A stretch of DNA of 9,430 nucleotides from UBA9410 sp036123635 (GCA_036123635.1 JAZADL010000167.1:1-9430); one strand, 5' to 3'; counted from the stretch's first letter, positions 1 to 5,909 are shown. The notes: generated by a model from the letters alone, not told the origin. Numbers and translations are program-made.

Positions 1-309
1 CTACGACCCCGTGCTGCCCGTCGAGCCATCCTGGTTGTGGCATCGCTGGGTGCGGCAGCGGCTGTGGCGGTTAGCGGGCTTATCGGATTCGTTGGCCTTG
101 TCGTTCCCCACGCCGTTCGTCTGGTGGCCGGCACCACCCACCGACGGGTTATACCCCTCTCCCTGTTGTTCGGTGCCGCTTTCCTGACTCTGGCCGATGT
201 CGTGTCCCGTACCGTCCAGGCCCCGGCTGAACTCCCTATCGGCGTCATCACCGCCTTCATCGGAGCTCCGTTCTTCCTGGTCATCCTTCGTCGGCAGGTG
301 GCCTCGTGA
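1..309 (+). CDS. FecCD/BtuC-family ABC importer permease, C-terminal part (5' end outside window)
   Basis: This is the last 102 residues of an inner-membrane permease of the FecCD family (type II ABC importers for Fe3+-siderophores, heme or cobalamin). The reading frame is open from base 1, so the true start lies to the left; an internal GTG at 37 is not the start. About three hydrophobic segments are visible (roughly visible residues 10-43, 50-67 and 79-97). The family hallmark GLIGFVGLVVPH followed by Arg (visible residues 26-40) is present, as is the conserved C-terminal ELPIG...FIGAPFFL pattern (77-93). In this family the region after GFVGLVVPH includes the coupling helix that contacts the ATPase. 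The stop codon overlaps the start of the ATPase gene (bases 306-309), so the two are surely translated from one transcript. The substrate cannot be told from this fragment. Confidence 0.93.
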   Translation, partial: LRPRAARRAILVVASLGAAAAVAVSGLIGFVGLVVPHAVRLVAGTTHRRVIPLSLLFGAAFLTLADVVSRTVQAPAELPIGVITAFIGAPFFLVILRRQVAS

Positions 310-1106
310 GCAATACAGCAGGGGCCATCAGCGTGGCCTGGTCGGGGGTCTCTGTAGACCTGGGAGGTCGGACGGTTCTCGACTCCATAAATCTGGAAGT
401 GGCCGCCGGCTCCTGGACCACGATTGTCGGCCCCAACGGCGCCGGTAAGACCACGCTGCTTCGTGCTCTGGCCGGCACTGTCGCACATTCGGGGACGGTC
501 CGGGTCGGGCCAGCGGACACTTCGGAACCCTCCGGGCGAAACCGAGCCCGGCTGTTAGCCGTAGTCCCCCAACATCCTGTGATCCCACCAGGCATGCAGG
601 TGTTTGACTACGCCCTCCTCGGACGATCCCCCCATCAAGGTCTCCGGTTTTCAGCATCCGCCAAGGACCGTCGATCTACCGACGCGGTGCTGGACCGCCT
701 GGACCTCACCCCGTTCAGCAACAGGGCTGTGGATTCCCTGTCGGGTGGCGAACGTCAGCGGGTAGTCGTGGCCCGGGCCTTGGTTCAGGAGACGCCGGTC
801 CTAGTGCTGGATGAGCCGATGTCGTTCCTGGACCTCGGTCACCAGTTAGAGGTGTTGGAACTGGTAGCCGAGCTCCGGGCTGAGCGGGACCTGACCGTGA
901 TCGGCTCGCTGCACGACCTGTCGGTGGTCGGTCAGTTCGCCGACCGGATTGCCGTTCTAGACGCCGGCCGGTTGGTTGCCGACGGCTACCCAGCCGAGAT
1001 CCTCACCTCGAAACTCATTGCACGCCACTGGGGGGTCGACACTCGTACCGAGGTCGACTCCGAGGGGGCGGTGACGGTGACGGTCCGCCGTCGTCGTCCC
1101 GCCTGA
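306..1106 (+). CDS. ABC importer ATP-binding protein, FecE/BtuD/HmuV type
   Basis: This 266-residue cytoplasmic ATPase energises the upstream permease. All nucleotide-binding motifs are intact: Walker A GPNGAGKTT (residues 42-50), Q-loop Gln in VVPQHP (89), signature LSGGERQR (145-152), Walker B VLVLDE (165-170), D-loop SFLD (173-176) and H-loop His203 in GSLHDLS. The length fits the family (about 255-270). It starts at GTG 306, which shares four bases with the permease stop, giving translational coupling. The C-terminal part (about 235-266, including HWGVDTRTEV) resembles the short tail seen in FecE/HmuV-like proteins and ends in an Arg-rich stretch. A typical transporter of this type also needs a substrate-binding lipoprotein; none lies downstream, so it is probably left of the window. 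The substrate (iron-siderophore, heme or B12) is unresolved. The gene ends only four bases from the convergent rsfS stop. Confidence 0.95.
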   Translation: MSNTAGAISVAWSGVSVDLGGRTVLDSINLEVAAGSWTTIVGPNGAGKTTLLRALAGTVAHSGTVRVGPADTSEPSGRNRARLLAVVPQHPVIPPGMQVFDYALLGRSPHQGLRFSASAKDRRSTDAVLDRLDLTPFSNRAVDSLSGGERQRVVVARALVQETPVLVLDEPMSFLDLGHQLEVLELVAELRAERDLTVIGSLHDLSVVGQFADRIAVLDAGRLVADGYPAEILTSKLIARHWGVDTRTEVDSEGAVTVTVRRRRPA

Positions 1107-1119
1107 CCGGTCAAGCGGG
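1098..1119. terminator. Palindrome spanning two convergent stop codons; possible bidirectional terminator
   Basis: TGACCGGTCA (1104-1113) is a perfect 10-bp palindrome. Its left end is the TGA stop of the ATPase gene on the plus strand and its right end is the TGA stop of rsfS on the minus strand. Beyond it, CCCGC (1098-1102) pairs with GCGGG (1115-1119), with one mismatch (1103/1114). As RNA it could fold on either strand with a four-base CCGG loop. There is no U-tract on either side, so a classic intrinsic terminator is not shown. The position between two genes that converge with a four-base gap is the main reason to suspect a terminator role. Confidence 0.3.
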
Positions 1120-1494
1120 TTGCCATTCCAAGCGGGGGCAATCCGACCACAGGCGTTCTAGGTCGTAGAAGGCCCGGGCCTCCTCATCCAGCAGGTGGAC
1201 CACAAACCCCCCGAAGTCCATGAGAATCCACCGACAGTCATCCCGACCCTCTACCCGCACCGGTTTCGGACCGTCCAGAAGGGTTAGCTGTTCCTCCACC
1301 TCGTCGGCGATAGCCCGGACCTGCCGGGCCGTCCCTCCGCCCGAGATCACAAAGAAATCGGTGATCGCTAGGACGTCGCCGACCTCGATGACGACCGTAT
1401 CTCGGCCGAGCTTGTCGTCGGCCGCCCGGGCCGCCTGCCGAGCCCAGTCAGCCAACGTGGGCTCGGCGGGGTTTGTCGGGGTCGGTTCGGGCAC
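1111..1494 (-). CDS. rsfS: Ribosomal silencing factor RsfS (DUF143/Iojap family)
   Basis: This 127-residue protein belongs to the RsfS/Iojap family, which binds ribosomal protein uL14 on the large subunit and blocks subunit joining under starvation. Family features in order are a helical N-terminus with AARAADDK (residues 21-28), an ITDFFVISGGGTARQVRAIA-like block (44-63), then EGRDDCRWILMDFGG (82-96), VVHLLDEEARAFY (98-110) and LERLWSDCP (112-120). The length is usual for actinobacterial members. It starts at GTG 1494, 12 bases after the stop of the LytR_C gene; no Shine-Dalgarno is obvious in those 12 bases, so translation may rely on coupling. It is the third and last gene of the nadD operon. 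The pairing of an NAD biosynthesis gene with rsfS is very widely conserved in bacteria. Confidence 0.95.
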   Translation of the reverse strand: MPEPTPTNPAEPTLADWARQAARAADDKLGRDTVVIEVGDVLAITDFFVISGGGTARQVRAIADEVEEQLTLLDGPKPVRVEGRDDCRWILMDFGGFVVHLLDEEARAFYDLERLWSDCPRLEWQPA

Positions 1495-1506
1495 GGGAAG
1501 GAGACG

Positions 1507-2712
1507 CTAGCCCGCAGGCCTGAAGTCGGCTCCAATCACCACGGTCAGGTCAGCCACTGGGCTGATGTTCTCGTCGAACAAGACGCCTCCGCCGAGGGAG
1601 GCTGCCAGATCGTTGGCTGCCCCAGCCAGGATCGGATCCCGATAGACAACCCGGGTCTGGATCACACCGTCATGGCGGTAATTCCCTACCACTGCCAAAT
1701 CCACTCCGGCCCGAAGTACCCGCTCGCGCGCCGGGGCGTCGAAGGAGGGATCACCGGTTCCGTTCAGCAGCCGGACCGTCGGTCGCTGGCCGGGGACCAG
1801 GGGGATCGGGAATGGGAACATCTGCACTACCAGGTCAGCCAACGCCGCTTCATCAGCGATCAGCTGCGAACCGAGGTCCGTCCCGACCACCACCCACGAA
1901 GGAGCCACCAGTCGGACCGAGCCTCCGGCCACCGACGCCATCAGGTCTACAAGGTCAAGCTCCAAGTTCGGGAGGCGCTCCAGCGGATCTCCGGCACCCA
2001 CCCGCATCAGCCACGCTGTCCACCAGGCGCTCTGTCGCTCCAGCCGCCCTAGCCCGTCGGCATCATCGGGAAAGGCCAGGAGATCCACTACGTCCGATGG
2101 GGCCACGTCCACCCGACCTGCCGGAAACCGGACCACCGACGTGCCGTCACTCGCCGTGACCACAAGATCGATCGGTAGGTCTACGGACACGGGGCCCGCT
2201 GGTCCGGCCAAGCTGGTCCATCGGTCGGGGGTCATCAGCACAGCGGCTGTTACTTCGACCTCCAACATCCCGGTCACCGTTTCCCGAACATGGTCGATTC
2301 CGCCCTCTCGGTGGCGCTCCACCAGACGGCATGGCGAAACTTCGCAGCCCTGCGCCCTCACCTCGGGCGGGACTAGGAGAATCGTCCCCCCTCCTCCCGT
2401 CCGGTCGGCAGTTGTCACCACCGCTACCTGAACCAGTTCTCCGTCGTCGTCCTCGGTGGCCACCAGCATCGACCACGTCTGTTCGACGAATGCCTCAAAG
2501 CCCGGCGCTGAGGGATCGGTCTCCGCCTCGCGGGTCTCGCCACTTTCGCTATCCAGCACTGTTGATAGCCCGTCAACTAGGAGTACTCCCGCCCAGATCA
2601 GGGCAACCACCAGGAAGGCCGGGAACCCCCACCGCCACGCTGCAGGCAGGGGTGATGCCAGATGGTCCCGGTCCTTGTCCGGCGGGGTATCGCCGTTCGC
2701 GAGGTTGGTCAC
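1507..2712 (-). CDS. Membrane-anchored LytR_C-domain protein with a degenerate LCP-like domain
   Basis: This 401-residue protein has a short charged cytoplasmic N-terminus (1-25), one transmembrane helix (about 29-47) and a large exterior part. The C-terminus (about 310-396, from RPTVRLLNGTG to DLTVVIGADF) is a good match to the LytR_C domain often found behind LCP (LytR-CpsA-Psr) domains. The middle (about 95-190) keeps an LCP-like outline: a TILLVPPEVR strand where LCP proteins have a catalytic ...PRDT loop, a VRETVTGMLEVEV stretch, and AGPAGPVSVDLPIDL, which resembles the ALGGVxVDVP block. The usual LCP catalytic Asp/Arg residues are not apparent. True LCP enzymes attach teichoic acids or arabinogalactan-type polymers to peptidoglycan. 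I infer an envelope protein that is probably not catalytic. Its GTG start overlaps the nadD stop by four bases. Actinobacteria commonly have a LytR-family gene between nadD and rsfS. Confidence 0.82.
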   Translation of the reverse strand: MTNLANGDTPPDKDRDHLASPLPAAWRWGFPAFLVVALIWAGVLLVDGLSTVLDSESGETREAETDPSAPGFEAFVEQTWSMLVATEDDDGELVQVAVVTTADRTGGGGTILLVPPEVRAQGCEVSPCRLVERHREGGIDHVRETVTGMLEVEVTAAVLMTPDRWTSLAGPAGPVSVDLPIDLVVTASDGTSVVRFPAGRVDVAPSDVVDLLAFPDDADGLGRLERQSAWWTAWLMRVGAGDPLERLPNLELDLVDLMASVAGGSVRLVAPSWVVVGTDLGSQLIADEAALADLVVQMFPFPIPLVPGQRPTVRLLNGTGDPSFDAPARERVLRAGVDLAVVGNYRHDGVIQTRVVYRDPILAGAANDLAASLGGGVLFDENISPVADLTVVIGADFRPAG

Positions 2713-3341
2713 CGACCGGCCCCGTAGAGTCCGTGCTTAGCGATCACGGTCACCACAGCAGGGGGGACGGCAGATTCCAGACTCTGGCCCGCCGACACCA
2801 TTCGTCGGAGGTCGGTACCGGCTAGATCCGGAAAGGAACCGTCAAGGACCTGGTGGTCCCAGCCAGCAGGAGGGTGGTTTCCCTCGTATCCCGGTCGCTC
2901 CATCACCACGATCGTCGCACGGCGGCGGACCTCCTCGGGCCGCACCCAGGTATCCAGCCCAGGTGCCACGTCACTACCCACCAGGACGAACAGTTCCGCC
3001 TCCGGGTAGTCGGTGCGATACTCAGCCAGGGTGTCTGCCGTGTACGAGGGCCCACCACGTCGCACCTCCCGGTCATCCAGCCGGACGCGATCCATGCCGT
3101 CGATTGCTGCAGCAGCCATCGCGAGGCGAATATCCACCGGGGACACCTCCTCCACCACCCCATCCCCGGTCGGCGAGGTCTTTTGCCACGGGTCGTTAGC
3201 CACCACAAAGACCACCGAATCTAGATCCAACGCCCTGAGGGCCTCGCGGGCAGCCGCCAGGTGCCCGAAGTGCGGTGGATCGAAGGTGCCGCCGAGAATA
3301 CCGATCCGACGCGACGAGATGGAGGGCGCGGAGCCGGGCAC
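2709..3341 (-). CDS. nadD: Nicotinate-nucleotide adenylyltransferase
   Basis: This 210-residue cytoplasmic enzyme joins ATP and nicotinate mononucleotide to give deamido-NAD, the step before NAD synthetase. It has the nucleotidyltransferase fold motif GGTFDPPHFGH (residues 17-27), DPWQK (50-54), the substrate-binding GGPSYTADTL (96-105), LVGSDVAPGLDTW (120-132) and the family ending KHGLYG (202-207). The second ATP-binding motif, usually ISSTxIR, reads LAGTDLR (173-179), so the two Ser positions are changed while Thr176 and Arg179 are kept. The start at GTG 3341 is fixed by an in-frame TAA (3351-3353) four codons upstream with no other start between. No Shine-Dalgarno precedes it, but a TAACAT hexamer sits six bases upstream, which suggests a leaderless mRNA. 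It is the first gene of the nadD - LytR_C - rsfS operon. Confidence 0.95.
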   Translation of the reverse strand: MPGSAPSISSRRIGILGGTFDPPHFGHLAAAREALRALDLDSVVFVVANDPWQKTSPTGDGVVEEVSPVDIRLAMAAAAIDGMDRVRLDDREVRRGGPSYTADTLAEYRTDYPEAELFVLVGSDVAPGLDTWVRPEEVRRRATIVVMERPGYEGNHPPAGWDHQVLDGSFPDLAGTDLRRMVSAGQSLESAVPPAVVTVIAKHGLYGAGR

Positions 3342-3347
3342 GGGCTG

Positions 3348-3353
3348 ATGTTA
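3348..3353 (-). promoter_or_regulatory. Candidate -10 element (TAACAT) for a leaderless nadD transcript
   Basis: On the minus strand TAACAT fits the actinobacterial TAnnnT -10 pattern. It is followed by six bases (CAGCCC) and then the GTG start of nadD, so transcription would begin at or next to the start codon. There is no Shine-Dalgarno. No convincing -35 hexamer is seen 16-18 bases further upstream. The same arrangement is found before aroG and moxR. Confidence 0.45.
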
Positions 3354-3422
3354 CCGAACCGCCGTCGTTCTCCCGGTCGACCCGGTTCGTCATGGAATCG
3401 TCGCACACATTCGCTGACCTGC

Positions 3423-3443
3423 TTAAACGGGCATTTAGACGGG
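3423..3443. repeat. Imperfect tandem motif TTAAACGGG / TTAGACGGG
   Basis: TTAAACGGG (3423-3431) recurs as TTAGACGGG (3435-3443), matching at eight of nine positions with a 12-base period, close to one helical turn. It lies between two divergent genes, where paired half-sites for a regulator would be plausible. This may be chance; nothing else in the window supports a binding site. Confidence 0.25.
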
Positions 3444-3468
3444 AAGATGAGCCCTATGTCACCCCGCT

Positions 3469-3488
3469 GGACCCTTCACAGTGGGTCC
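3469..3488. repeat. Inverted repeat GGACCC-N8-GGGTCC
   Basis: GGACCC (3469-3474) and GGGTCC (3483-3488) are perfect 6-bp inverted arms with an eight-base spacer (TTCACAGT). The element is about 146 bases before the sigma-factor ATG and could be an operator or a hairpin in a long leader. It is not downstream of any gene on either strand, so it is unlikely to be a terminator. Confidence 0.25.
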
Positions 3489-3634
3489 CATTTGTGCTTG
3501 AATGTTCGTCAAGTAAGTCGCTGGAACCGCCATGACGAGCGGTCTGGTCGACGGATTAGTCCCTCCGAGATCCCTGAGTGGCAACGGCGCGCGTCGTGTG
3601 CCCCACCAAGAGAAGAAAAAGAGCAAGAGAAAAC

Positions 3635-4465
3635 ATGAGTGATTCCGTAGGCCAGTACCTAAACGAAATCGGCATGGTTCCCCTCCTGAACGCCCAGGAG
3701 GAAAGAGAACTGTCCCAAATCATCGAGGCTGGAGCAGCCGCCCGAGTCCGCGAGGACGCCGGGGAAACCGGTCGCGAGGTCAAGCGTGCTATCCGGGCCG
3801 CCGACCGAGCCAAGGACCGCTTCATCCGAGCTAACCTGCGCCTGGTGGTGAGCGTGGCCCGCCGCTATCCGTTGCCCCCCGGCATGGAGCTTCTGGACCT
3901 GATCCAGGAAGGCAACCTTGGCCTGGAACACGCCGTCGATAAGTTTGATTGGCGGAAGGGCTTCAAGTTCTCCACCTACGCGACCTTCTGGATTCGCCAG
4001 GCAATCGGCCGGGCCCTCGACCAGAAGGCCAGCCTGGTCCGCCTGCCTGGCGACCGCTCAGCCAGCCTTCGAGCCGCCCTGCGTGCCGTTTCCGGAAACG
4101 GCGACGAACTGGACGAAGAGCACGCCCGGCTCCACCGACTGACCACTCCGACCTCGCTGGATCGCACCATCGGTGATGACGACAGCAACGAACTGGTTGA
4201 CCTCCTCCCCGACTCCGCTGACGGCCCGGAACTCCAAGTTATGGCCATGGCCGAAAACGAAATGGCTACCCGCCTGTTGGACGTTCTAGACAATCGCGCC
4301 CGCTACGCCGTCGAGCAACGCTTCGGCCTCACCGACGGACGTAAGCGCAGTTACCGTGAAGTTGGCGAAGACCTGGGCGTGACCGCGGAAGCCGCCCGAC
4401 GCCTGGTCAAGCGTGCCGTGATCACTGTGCGCGATCGAGCCACTGAGGTCATTGACGCCGCCTGA
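3635..4465 (+). CDS. RNA polymerase sigma-70 family factor (group 2/3-like) with short region 3
   Basis: This 276-residue factor directs RNA polymerase to promoters. Region 1.2 is residues 1-34 (VGQYLNEIGMVPLLNAQEE). Region 2 is about 57-127 (ANLRLVVSVARRY, LDLIQEGNLGLEHAVDKFDW, KGFKFSTYATFWIRQAI). The 3.2 linker is about 171-195 (TSLDRTIGDDDSNELVDLLPDS) and region 4 about 210-270 (LDNRARYAVEQRFGLTDGRKRSYREVGEDLGV). It lacks the long region 1.1 of primary sigma factors. The stretch from VRLP (136) to TPTS (174) is roughly 17 residues shorter than in E. coli RpoD, so region 3 is reduced. In region 4.2 the usual VTRERIRQIEAKA helix reads VTAEAARRLVKRA (249-261), changing several -35-contact positions. 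I chose ATG 3635 because conserved sequence starts there; an in-frame GTG at 3578 would add a Lys/Arg-rich 19-residue extension. No anti-sigma gene is adjacent. Confidence 0.9.
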   Translation: MSDSVGQYLNEIGMVPLLNAQEERELSQIIEAGAAARVREDAGETGREVKRAIRAADRAKDRFIRANLRLVVSVARRYPLPPGMELLDLIQEGNLGLEHAVDKFDWRKGFKFSTYATFWIRQAIGRALDQKASLVRLPGDRSASLRAALRAVSGNGDELDEEHARLHRLTTPTSLDRTIGDDDSNELVDLLPDSADGPELQVMAMAENEMATRLLDVLDNRARYAVEQRFGLTDGRKRSYREVGEDLGVTAEAARRLVKRAVITVRDRATEVIDAA

Positions 4466-4479
4466 CCTGGCCGCCAGCA

Positions 4480-4527
4480 CCTACGGGCTGGAAAACCGCC
4501 TGCGGCCTCCTGACGGCCGCCCGTAGG
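4480..4527. terminator. 9-bp inverted repeat with nested 6-bp GC hairpin between sigma gene and aroG
   Basis: CCTACGGGC (4480-4488) and GCCCGTAGG (4519-4527) are perfect 9-bp inverted arms. Inside them GCGGCC (4502-4507) pairs with GGCCGC (4515-4520) over a seven-base loop, sharing two bases with the outer arm, so the two helices partly compete. The element starts 15 bases after the sigma-factor stop and ends nine bases before the aroG start. No U-tract follows, so it is not a textbook intrinsic terminator. The right arm overlaps the candidate aroG -10 hexamer and the only weak AGG that could serve as a ribosome-binding site. It could therefore end the sigma transcript, act as a DNA operator, or mask aroG initiation in read-through RNA. 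Confidence 0.45.
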
Positions 4528-4529
4528 CT
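4524..4529 (+). promoter_or_regulatory. Candidate -10 element (TAGGCT) for a leaderless aroG transcript
   Basis: TAGGCT fits TAnnnT, is followed by six bases (GAAGCC) and then the GTG start of the DAHP synthase gene. This is the same spacing as at nadD and suggests initiation at the start codon. The first four bases lie in the right arm of the 4480-4527 inverted repeat. No good -35 match is visible at the normal distance. Confidence 0.45.
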
Positions 4530-4535
4530 GAAGCC

Positions 4536-5909
4536 GTGAACAACCCCAACCCTCCGCGCTCTAAGACCGACTGGACCCCCCAGTCCTGGCGCGATCGCGT
4601 GGCCCTCCAACAGCCCCAGTGGCCGGATGCCCACACCCACCGCCAGGTCCTCGACCAGTTGAGTGCTCTCCCTCCTTTGGTCTTCGCCGGCGAGGCTCGA
4701 GAACTCACCGAGCAACTGGCTGCTGTCTCTGAAGGCCGAGCCTTTCTCCTCCAAGCCGGCGACTGTGCCGAATCCTTCGATACATCCGCCGACTCCATTC
4801 GCGACCGGCTCCGGGTCATTCTCCAGATGGCAGTGATCCTCACGTACTACACCGGCGTACCCGTGGTGAAGGTCGGTCGGATCGCTGGCCAGTTCGCTAA
4901 GCCCCGTTCCAGTGATACCGAGACAGTGGATGGCGTTGAGCTCCCTTCCTTCCGGGGTCATATCGTCAACGACATCGGGTTTACGGCCGACGAGCGGGCC
5001 GCCAACCCCAAACGACTCCTCCTGGCCTACAACCGAGCCGCCGCTACCCTGAACTTGCTACGGGCCTTCACTAAGGGGGGATTCGCCTCCCTCTCGCGAG
5101 TCCACCAGTGGAACCGAGAATTCGTGGCTGACAGCCCGGCCGGACAGCGTTACGAGAACCTGGCCGACGAGATCGACCGTGCCGTCCAGTTCATGTCAGC
5201 TTGCGGGGTCAACAGCGACACCCTTGCCGATCTCCGTCAGGTCGACTTCTACACCAGCCACGAAGCCCTCCTGCTCGACTACGAGGAGGCCCTGACCCGT
5301 TCCGACTCGCTGACCGATGACTGGTACGACTGCTCGGCTCACATGTTGTGGATCGGCGAGCGGACCCGCCAGTTGGACGGCGCCCACGTGGAGTTCCTGC
5401 GGGGCGTCGGGAATCCGTTGGGCTGCAAGTTGGGCCCAAGCGCCACCGTCGACGATGTGCTCGCTCTATGCCGGACCCTTAACCCAGATGACGTCGCGGG
5501 TCGGCTCACCCTTGTCACTCGCATGGGAGCCACCAGGATCGTGGACGACCTGCCACCCCTGCTAGATGCAGTCAAGACGGCCGGACACCCCGTGGTATGG
5601 GCCTGCGATCCGATGCATGGCAACACCTTCACCGCCGACGACGGTCGCAAGACTCGACACTTCGATGACGTCCTGGCCGAGGTATCCGGGTTCTTCGCCG
5701 CCCACCGGTTCACTGGTACCCATCCGGGTGGCGTTCATCTGGAGCTCACCGGCGACGACGTTACTGAGTGCCTGGGAGGTGGAGCCGCGGTGGAGACAGC
5801 CGACCTTGGCAGCCGATACGAAACCATGTGCGACCCCCGACTAAACGGCAGCCAGAGCCTCGACCTGGCGTTCCGTCTGGCCGAGCTGTTGCGCAACGGA
5901 ACCCGCTAA
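4536..5909 (+). CDS. aroG: Class II 3-deoxy-D-arabino-heptulosonate 7-phosphate (DAHP) synthase
   Basis: This 457-residue cytoplasmic enzyme condenses phosphoenolpyruvate and erythrose 4-phosphate to DAHP, the entry step to aromatic amino acids. It is the class II type found in plants and Mycobacterium. The metal ligands are present: Cys77 in LLQAGDCAESF, His361 in ACDPMHGN, Glu403 in VHLELTG and Asp433 in CDPRLN; their spacing closely follows my recollection of the M. tuberculosis enzyme (Cys87, His369, Glu411, Asp441). Other blocks include GRIAGQFAKPRSS (114-126), FYTSHEALLLDYEEALTR (238-255), WIGERTRQLDGAHVEF (272-287), GNPLGCKLGP (292-301) and THPGGVH (395-401). The N-terminal extension (about 1-45, with ALQQPQWPD) is kept, and in the mycobacterial enzyme this region takes part in allosteric control. 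It starts at GTG 4536, 70 bases after the sigma-factor gene. It ends 24 bases from the convergent VWA gene. Confidence 0.96.
   Translation: MNNPNPPRSKTDWTPQSWRDRVALQQPQWPDAHTHRQVLDQLSALPPLVFAGEARELTEQLAAVSEGRAFLLQAGDCAESFDTSADSIRDRLRVILQMAVILTYYTGVPVVKVGRIAGQFAKPRSSDTETVDGVELPSFRGHIVNDIGFTADERAANPKRLLLAYNRAAATLNLLRAFTKGGFASLSRVHQWNREFVADSPAGQRYENLADEIDRAVQFMSACGVNSDTLADLRQVDFYTSHEALLLDYEEALTRSDSLTDDWYDCSAHMLWIGERTRQLDGAHVEFLRGVGNPLGCKLGPSATVDDVLALCRTLNPDDVAGRLTLVTRMGATRIVDDLPPLLDAVKTAGHPVVWACDPMHGNTFTADDGRKTRHFDDVLAEVSGFFAAHRFTGTHPGGVHLELTGDDVTECLGGGAAVETADLGSRYETMCDPRLNGSQSLDLAFRLAELLRNGTR

Larger units (their letters stand above)
3342..3634. other. Divergent intergenic region between nadD and the sigma-factor gene
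   Basis: This 293-base non-coding stretch is the largest gene-free segment in the window. Its left edge holds the nadD promoter candidate (3348-3353, minus strand). It also contains a near-direct repeat (3423-3443) and a 6-bp inverted repeat (3469-3488). The last 30 bases (about 3605-3634) are unusually A-rich and purine-rich, with weak GAGA-type sequence before the sigma-factor ATG. A 47-codon ORF (3392-3535, plus) exists, but its third-position GC is only a little above half by my hand count, well below the neighbouring genes, and it has no ribosome-binding site. I could not identify a confident promoter for the sigma-factor gene. Confidence 0.6.

Noticed and set aside
37..39. GTG at 37 as the start of the permease
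   Set aside because: The frame is open to base 1 and the product would lack most of the membrane helices of a FecCD permease; the gene is simply cut by the window edge.
1500..1505. TAGCGT (minus strand, 1504-1509) as a promoter for rsfS
   Set aside because: It overlaps the LytR_C stop codon, sits nine rather than six or seven bases from the rsfS GTG, and the gene is within a tight operon.
2331..2825. 164-codon plus-strand ORF opposite the LytR_C and nadD genes
   Set aside because: Pro/Arg/Ser-rich product typical of an antisense shadow in high-GC DNA, lying over two well-supported genes.
3469..3488. GGACCC/GGGTCC hairpin as an intrinsic terminator
   Set aside because: No gene on either strand ends near it; the flanking genes diverge from this region.
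3578..3634. Earlier in-frame GTG (3578) as the sigma-factor start, adding 19 Lys/Arg-rich residues
   Set aside because: Conserved sigma region 1.2 begins right at the ATG at 3635; the added stretch overlaps A-rich leader sequence and resembles no sigma N-terminus.
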